Of a stretch of 6,533 nt of DNA, positions 4,101 through 6,533 are shown in pieces. The notes beneath the pieces are model-generated. The model was not told the origin of the DNA. It did not search any database and worked only from the letters and a program-made list of their open reading frames with translations. Both the position numbers and the translations under genes were made by a program. Source of the DNA: Rhodospirillaceae bacterium (GTDB lineage: Bacteria > Pseudomonadota > Alphaproteobacteria > CADEGL01); contig JABIRQ010000383.1 of NCBI GenBank assembly GCA_018699755.1, positions 1 to 6,533 of the forward strand. The letters are read 5' to 3'. The first letter of the stretch is position 1, and every line of letters starts with the position of its first letter.

Positions 4101-6533
4101 GGGCACGGATGGGCGTTTTGCGATCGATGTGACCGACGCGGATGGCGGTCTGGTTCTGCGGATCGGCGGCTTGGCCTTCGTCGAACTCGCGGCGCCCACG
4201 CAGGTGGCGGCGGACGCCCACGCGCTGGATATCTATCTGCCCCGCTGGACGATCGAAGCCGTTCCCGCCGAGACCGCGCCCGAAAAAGTTGCAATTTTGG
4301 GCGGCGCCGGGGCGCCGGAACTGGTGCGTTCGCTGACGCGGCTCCATGCGGGCGCTCGAAGCCTTGCCCTCGACGGCGATCCGGGCGATGCCGATCTGAT
4401 CTATTGGCTCGGCGCGCTCGATACGGCGGCGGAGGACGGGTTGCCAAGCGTGGCCCAGGTGGCGCTGGCGGAGGAGCGGGTTCTGGTGCCGCTGCTGCGG
4501 TGCCTCAAGTCCCAGGCCGGCCGGTGCGGGCAATTGAAGGTCGTCACCGATCGCGGCCACTTCTTTGCGCCGGGCGATGTCGTGCGGCCGATCGGCGCGG
4601 CGGCGCTGGGTCTCGCCAAGGCCGCCGCGCGCGAGGTCGCGCCACTGCGCGTGTCCGCGATCGATATCGATCTGCGCGACGATCCAGACGGGATCGTCAG
4701 GGGCCTGGCGGGGGAGCCGGGCCATGGCGACGGCGAGGACATCGCGCTGCGCCGGGGACTGCGCTGGCGGCGGATTCTGGAACGGGCGGAGCTGGAGCGC
4801 GGCGCGCTGCCGCTGCGCGAACGGGGCTGTTGCGTCATCCTCGGCGGGGCCGGCGGATTGGGCCGGGTCCTGAGCCGTCATCTGGCAGAGCGCCGGCAGG
4901 CAAGACTCGTCTGGATCGGCCGACGCGCGGAGGACGATGCGATCCGTGCCGCGCTTGCCGAAGTTCGGGCGGCGGGCGGCGAGGCCATCTATCTGAGCGC
5001 GGATGGCGGCGACCCCGAGGCTTTGCGCGCGGCCCTGGCCGAGGCGCGCGGCCGGTTCGGGGAGATCCACGGCGTCGTGCATTCCGCGCTGGTGCTGCGC
5101 GATTCGCTAATCGCCGGGATGGACGAGGCCGACCTGCTGGAGGCGTTGGCGCCGAAAACGCGGGGTATCGCGGCGCTGGTCGAGGCCCTGGGCGATGCGC
5201 CGCTCGATTTCCTCTGCCTTTTCTCCTCGGCGATCTCTTTCTCGGGCAATGCCGGCCAGGCCAACTATGCTGCCGCCAGCCAATTTATCGATGCCTATGC
5301 CGCCGGGCTGCGCGCTGCGACGGCCTATCGGGTCGTCACCATCGATTGGGGCTATTGGGGCGAGACCGGCATCGTTGCCGACGACGCGACCCGCCGCCGG
5401 ATGAGCGCCCAGGGCGTTCTGTCCATCGAAGCGGGTGCGGGCATGGAGGCCTTCGAGCGCCTGCTCGCGAACGGCGTCGGGCAAGCCATGCCGATCTGCC
5501 TTGCGGGCGAGAAGCGGGCGGCGATGGCCGATTCCGCCAGCTTGCTGCGCCGGGCCGAGGAGGCTTTGTCGGCCCGTCTCCCTCGCGCCTCCGGACCGGC
5601 TGAAAAGGAGGCGGCGACGACCGGCGAGGCCTATGACAGCCTGGACCGCTACGCCCGTCGCCGTCTGGCGGAGGTTCTTCGCTTCGCCTTGCCGGAATCG
5701 GGAGCTCGCGACTCGCTCGGCGAGATCCGCGCCCGCCTGGCGCTTTCGCAGAGGCATGAAGCGCTGTTCGAGGCGCTGATTGAAATGCTGATCCGGGAAG
5801 GCATCGCGCGCTTGGATGGCGAGACCTTGGAGGTCGCAGAATATCTGCCCGCGGAGCGGCCGGAGGCGGTGGCCGTGCGGGACCATCTGTTGCTGTTGGA
5901 GCAATGCTTGGACGGGTTGGGCGATCTGCTTTCCGACCGAAGCGAGGCGACGCAGCTTCTGTTCCCCGGAGGCGACCGCGACAAGGTCCAAGCCGTCTAT
6001 CGCGGCAATCCGACCATGGCGGCCTGCGACGCGATGCTCGGCGAGCTGGCGGCCGGTTTTCTCACCGCGCATGCGGGCAAAGACGCGGCGCGGCGATTCC
6101 GGATACTCGAGATCGGCGGCGGCACCGGCGCGGCGACCCGCCATGTGCTGGCCGCCTTGTCCGGGCTTGCCGGGCGGATCGAATACGATTTCACCGATGT
6201 CTCGCGGAGTTTTGCCAGCCAGGCCGAAGCGGCGTTCGGCGGAGCCTATCCGTTCGTCCGGTTCGGTGTGCTGGATGTCGCGTCTCCGCCGGGCGGACAG
6301 GGTTTCGACATCGGCAGCTACGACCTTGTCATCGCGTCCAATGTGCTGCATGCGGTGGGCGATCTGTCGGCTGCGTTGGGGCATGCAAAATCGCTTCTCA
6401 AGCAGGGCGGATTGCTTCTCGTCAACGAGGTGACGGCGCGGTTCGACGCGGTCACCCTGACCTTCGGCCTGACCCCCGAATGGTGGTCCCATGGCGGGAG
6501 CGACGGGCGATTGCCGCATGCCCCGTTGCTGTC
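1..6533 (+). CDS. Trans-AT type I modular polyketide synthase, internal fragment (MT-ACP-KS-DH-KR-MT)
   Basis: Frame 1 is open from the first to the last base, giving 2,177 codons with no stop, so both ends of the gene lie outside the window and no start can be chosen. The product is a giant cytoplasmic assembly-line enzyme that builds a polyketide chain on carrier-protein thioesters. Domains in order are C-methyltransferase, ACP, KS, DH, KR and a second C-methyltransferase that runs off the end. The catalytic motifs of each are visible: TACSS, HGTGT and GH in the KS, HxxxGxxxxP and DxxxQ in the DH, GGxGGLG and Ser/Tyr in the KR, and EIGxGxG in both methyltransferases. There is no acyltransferase between KS and DH, which is the mark of trans-AT systems, where a separate protein loads malonyl units. 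Codon use looks uniform throughout, with no frameshift. Which natural product is made cannot be told from this piece. Confidence 0.97.
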   Translation, partial: MSCFDAVRALTAAPDEEGRVARARVDFEAVNRHAVARFHDLLRERGLFRDPGMRHEIRDIAAALKVVPRHRRFLDAALAHLAAEGRIAPQGEGVWQAVGGGSDAATAGARSADVGAMGAEAALLDRCFDALPDVLAGEVAATEVLFPDGSPESIQSVYRGNPASDWFNAQAASAVAARAQAALDAGEETLRIVEIGAGSGGTTEAVLAVLTPFTGRLRLDYAFTDLSPGFVKAAARRFGDGRPWFSTRPLDIEKDPISQGFAPGTADLVLAANVLHATRRMARSLGHAARLLRPRGWLVVNEAVAAEPFTTFTFGLLDGWWLAEDDQRLPHAPLLSADGWLGALADAGFGQARVLPGPASEPAVDGMRVIVAESAGLALVENVKREAAQTPVVRPAAAAPEARPTNPRIEDDRDRIAALERRVIAEVATAVELPDAAFDATLPFASLGIDSILAVAVVRHLNDRLGVTLRATDLFNYPDARRLTAHLAEAFPRCLGDPPESRPAEPMAVPNADADLPAPRAIARSNESRRGPARDAFAPIAVIGMSARFPDADDLDAFLRNLESGHDAVREIPVSRWPLDGFYDPDPAAPERSTGKWGGFLSRIDTFDPAYFRMSPREAELTDPQHRLFLMEAVRALEDAGLTRAALDGTPLGIFVGCKAGDYFRNLGAEDRNAQAFTGNATAILPARLAYHLNTTGPTLTVDTACSSALVALHLACESLRSGECETAVAGAVALMATPHTHLTLSRAGMLSPTGRCRAFDNGGDGFVPGEGVGAVVLKRLDRALADGDRIDGVIRASAINQDGRTSSLTAPSAPSQTRLLSELYAKAGIDPASISYIEAHGTGTKLGDPIEAAALTDAFAGKLPPGWRGSIGSVKSMIGHAMEAAGMAALVKTLLMLRAGRLAPSLHFDAPNEHIDFAALPFEVVREARDWAAPAGGGPRRAAISAFGFSGTNAHVVVEERPAGFALPSHQRPALAFFVSGHSEAALRRRCGDLADWLARSTDVDLAALSATLLLGREHYGYRAAVCGGAREEIVNGLRAASEGRAGAQVLLGGGAVKQEPALLELGKLLIERIQAPGLGAADYREKLMALGDLYTKGYALNFETLFAGARPAFVSLPPYPFDERRCWVEPADAGSDLPAVGMGLLGRVDEAGSLGTGMVFRSEIPARHWVFADHRVRGRSILPASALIGMALEAGRRLYGDGPIGIEGLRFVKPLEGEGGASLVTELREDGALTVASDAGPHLICRLTKVGHDEGPRAERVGLAGATRRIDGAAFYERCAEAGLVFGPHFRRLREVSGDGTVAVGRIEGAVRGFDAGWLDAVLQTVGGREPGTSLNAGRAVMPVAADRIECFSPLPAEAEARARLGTDGRFAIDVTDADGGLVLRIGGLAFVELAAPTQVAADAHALDIYLPRWTIEAVPAETAPEKVAILGGAGAPELVRSLTRLHAGARSLALDGDPGDADLIYWLGALDTAAEDGLPSVAQVALAEERVLVPLLRCLKSQAGRCGQLKVVTDRGHFFAPGDVVRPIGAAALGLAKAAAREVAPLRVSAIDIDLRDDPDGIVRGLAGEPGHGDGEDIALRRGLRWRRILERAELERGALPLRERGCCVILGGAGGLGRVLSRHLAERRQARLVWIGRRAEDDAIRAALAEVRAAGGEAIYLSADGGDPEALRAALAEARGRFGEIHGVVHSALVLRDSLIAGMDEADLLEALAPKTRGIAALVEALGDAPLDFLCLFSSAISFSGNAGQANYAAASQFIDAYAAGLRAATAYRVVTIDWGYWGETGIVADDATRRRMSAQGVLSIEAGAGMEAFERLLANGVGQAMPICLAGEKRAAMADSASLLRRAEEALSARLPRASGPAEKEAATTGEAYDSLDRYARRRLAEVLRFALPESGARDSLGEIRARLALSQRHEALFEALIEMLIREGIARLDGETLEVAEYLPAERPEAVAVRDHLLLLEQCLDGLGDLLSDRSEATQLLFPGGDRDKVQAVYRGNPTMAACDAMLGELAAGFLTAHAGKDAARRFRILEIGGGTGAATRHVLAALSGLAGRIEYDFTDVSRSFASQAEAAFGGAYPFVRFGVLDVASPPGGQGFDIGSYDLVIASNVLHAVGDLSAALGHAKSLLKQGGLLLVNEVTARFDAVTLTFGLTPEWWSHGGSDGRLPHAPLL
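1234..1476 (+). other. Acyl carrier protein domain (PP-binding) of the upstream module
   Basis: About 80 residues (412-492) form one ACP. The core reads FASLGIDSILAV, so Ser451 (codon AGC at 1351-1353) is the expected attachment site for the 4'-phosphopantetheine arm made by a phosphopantetheinyl transferase. Helix I (residues 414-430) and the closing DLFNYPDARRLTAHLAE segment match the PP-binding family. There is a single copy, not a tandem pair. The Trp found a few residues after the Ser in ACPs that take part in beta-branching is absent, so no HMG-synthase-type beta-branching is suggested here. It carries the chain methylated by MT1 and hands it to the KS that follows on the same polypeptide. 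Confidence 0.96.
1477..1611 (+). other. Flexible ACP-to-KS intermodule linker
   Basis: Residues 493-537 are rich in Pro, Ala, Arg and Asp and show no recognisable fold. This is the usual appearance of a disordered tether that joins the ACP of one module to the KS of the next. It has no docking-domain helix pair and the frame stays open across it, so the two modules are covalently linked and not meeting through separate proteins. Confidence 0.8.
1612..2883 (+). other. Ketosynthase domain (KS), catalytically complete
   Basis: This roughly 424-residue domain (538-961) performs decarboxylative Claisen condensation between the incoming chain and a malonyl-ACP. It opens with IAVIGMSARFPDADDLDAF and contains LTDPQHRLFL (621-630). 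The nucleophile is Cys706 in VDTACSSAL (TGT at 2116-2118). The two histidines are His841 in EAHGTGT and His881 in SMIGH. All three catalytic residues are present, so this should be an elongating KS and not a non-elongating KS0, which usually lacks the first of these histidines. It ends with the standard SAFGFSGTNAHVVVEE (946-961). The second-His motif reads SVKSMIGHAM instead of the more common SVKSNIGHLE. The flanking order (MT-ACP upstream) implies that it accepts an alpha-methylated intermediate. Its trans-AT substrate clade would need a phylogeny and is not claimed here. Confidence 0.98.
2884..3390 (+). other. KS-adjacent linker of a trans-AT module; no acyltransferase domain
   Basis: Only about 170 residues (962-1130) separate the KS from the DH, far less than the roughly 300 more that a cis-acyltransferase would need. 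The first part (974-1045) resembles the KS-to-AT linker domain, starting AFFVSGHSEAALRRR and including LLLGREHYGYRAAV. The later part (1062-1107) resembles the remnant flanking segment seen in trans-AT modules, ending in the conserved post-AT wrap VSLPPYPFDERRCWV (1116-1130). No AT nucleophile motif (GHSxGE) or second AT motif is present. From knowledge of trans-AT systems, malonyl-CoA:ACP acyltransferase activity would come from a separate protein, which may use this region for docking. That gene is not in the window. Confidence 0.9.
3433..4191 (+). other. Dehydratase domain (DH, double hot-dog), likely active
   Basis: Residues 1145-1397 form a PKS dehydratase, which removes water from the beta-hydroxyacyl-ACP to give an alpha,beta double bond. 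The N-terminal hot-dog holds a perfect HxxxGxxxxP motif: His1176, Gly1180 and Pro1185. The C-terminal hot-dog has AGLVFGPHFRRL (1284-1295), the family's YGPxF motif with Phe for Tyr. The catalytic Asp is Asp1322 in LDAVLQ, a DxxxQ motif. Since the Asp and Pro are both kept, a pyran synthase or a double-bond-shifting variant, where these positions tend to change, is less likely. The domain sits between the AT-less linker and the KR, the normal place in KS-DH-KR-MT-ACP modules. Confidence 0.95.
4222..5520 (+). other. Ketoreductase domain (KR), predicted B-type, with Ser at the usual Asn position
   Basis: This domain reduces the beta-ketone to a hydroxyl using NADPH. Residues 1408-1606 are the structural (non-catalytic) half, with the typical ALGLAKAAAREVAPLR segment and a RRGLRWRRIL strand. 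The catalytic half starts with the nucleotide-binding motif GGAGGLG at 1615-1621. Catalytic residues are Lys1719 (APKTRG), Ser1743 (FSS) and Tyr1756 (QANY), with the expected 13-residue Ser-Tyr spacing. The fourth tetrad residue, normally Asn four positions after Tyr, is Ser1760. The stereochemistry motif reads LRD (1699-1701), keeping the Asp that marks B-type KRs, and there is no Trp eight residues before the Tyr as in A-types. A D-configured hydroxyl, suitable for the neighbouring DH, is therefore inferred. The IDWGYWGETG segment (1781-1790) closes the core. Confidence 0.95.
5521..5619 (+). other. KR-to-MT2 linker
   Basis: Residues 1841-1873 begin with an Ala/Arg/Glu-rich stretch that could be helical (LLRRAEEALSARL) and continue through a Pro/Gly/Ala/Glu segment with no domain signature. 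They connect the KR to the N-terminal helices of the second methyltransferase. An AAGGAGG word at 5605-5611 falls here but encodes Lys-Glu in the main frame and is not treated as a ribosome binding site. Confidence 0.7.
5620..6533 (+). other. C-methyltransferase domain MT2, C-terminally cut by the window edge
   Basis: This is a paralogue of MT1 and should methylate the alpha carbon of the beta-ketoacyl intermediate of the KS-DH-KR module before the KR acts. The helical N-terminal part starts near residue 1874. The LFPGG...VYRGNP signature lies at 1987-2004, the SAM motif EIGGGTGAAT at 2037-2046 and FTDVS at 2064-2068. SNVLHAV supplies His2117 and LVNE supplies Glu2143, with the same 26-residue spacing as the His276-Glu302 pair of MT1. 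The window stops in the LPHAPLL segment. By comparison with MT1, about 40 residues of the domain remain outside, and an ACP is expected next. One difference from MT1 is that the NPxxDxFN stretch is replaced by NPTMAACDAM. The domain still appears functional, but this is less certain than for MT1. Confidence 0.92.

Noticed and set aside
3677..4447. A 256-codon minus-strand open frame opposite the DH
   Set aside because: It is almost entirely Arg/Pro/Ala/Ser and lies antisense to the DH catalytic region.
3391..5520. A possible enoylreductase domain in the reductive loop
   Set aside because: The DH runs into the KR structural half with no room for an ER. The only nucleotide-binding glycine motif is the KR's GGAGGLG, and the KILGGAGA-like stretch near residue 1430 is part of the KR's non-catalytic half.
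3840..5603. A 587-codon plus-strand open frame overlapping the DH and KR in another frame
   Set aside because: The translation is a low-complexity Arg/Gly/Ala string, while frame 1 over the same bases encodes intact DH and KR motifs. It is a shadow.
5605..5635. AAGGAGG followed by an ATG about 20 bases later, as a possible ribosome binding site and internal start
   Set aside because: The ATG at 5633 is out of frame with the PKS and opens only a short Arg-rich shadow frame. The spacing is long, and the word encodes Lys-Glu in the linker.
5107..6519. A 470-codon open frame on the minus strand
   Set aside because: It lies wholly antisense to the KR and MT2 coding sequence. Its translation is rich in Arg, Gly, Ala and Gln with no recognisable domain, and such long antisense frames are expected in GC-rich codon-biased DNA.

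Overview
The whole 6,533-base window lies inside one plus-strand gene. Frame 1 reads from base 1 to the last base (2,177 complete codons plus two bases of the next) with no stop codon. The translation is a multidomain type I polyketide synthase (PKS) whose start and stop both lie outside the window. No other gene, RNA gene, promoter, terminator, mobile element or CRISPR array is supported. All other open frames are antisense or out-of-frame shadows produced by the high GC content.

Layout (residues counted from the first codon of the window): an upstream module ends with a C-methyltransferase (MT1, about 24-375) and an acyl carrier protein (ACP, about 412-492, phosphopantetheine Ser451). After a flexible linker comes a new module: ketosynthase (KS, about 538-961, Cys706/His841/His881), a KS-adjacent linker with no acyltransferase (962-1130), dehydratase (DH, about 1145-1397, His1176/Asp1322), ketoreductase (KR, about 1408-1840, Lys1719/Ser1743/Tyr1756), and a second C-methyltransferase (MT2, from about 1874), cut off by the window edge before its ACP. 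The order is therefore MT-ACP // KS-DH-KR-MT-(ACP).

How the domains work together: because KS passes into DH through a short linker with no acyltransferase, this is most likely a trans-AT assembly line, in which a separate acyltransferase loads malonyl units onto each ACP. The ACP of the upstream module carries a chain that MT1 has probably methylated at the alpha carbon. The KS extends it by two carbons, MT2 methylates the new beta-keto intermediate, KR reduces the ketone (B-type signature) and DH removes water. If all domains are active, the module ends as an alpha-methyl-alpha,beta-unsaturated thioester with another methyl branch at C4 (a 2,4-dimethyl-2-enoyl unit). The final product cannot be named from this fragment.

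Organism: the DNA is very GC-rich, but GAT and GAC are both common for Asp and ATC/GATC-rich words are frequent. With the trans-AT architecture this suggests a GC-rich proteobacterium, perhaps an alphaproteobacterium, more than a streptomycete. This is a weak inference from composition only.

Points worth a second look are two consecutive C-methylating modules, a Ser in place of the usual Asn of the KR tetrad, an altered substrate-side motif in MT2, and an unusual second-His motif in the KS. None of these shows a wholly new system; the window looks like an ordinary but possibly uncharacterised trans-AT PKS.
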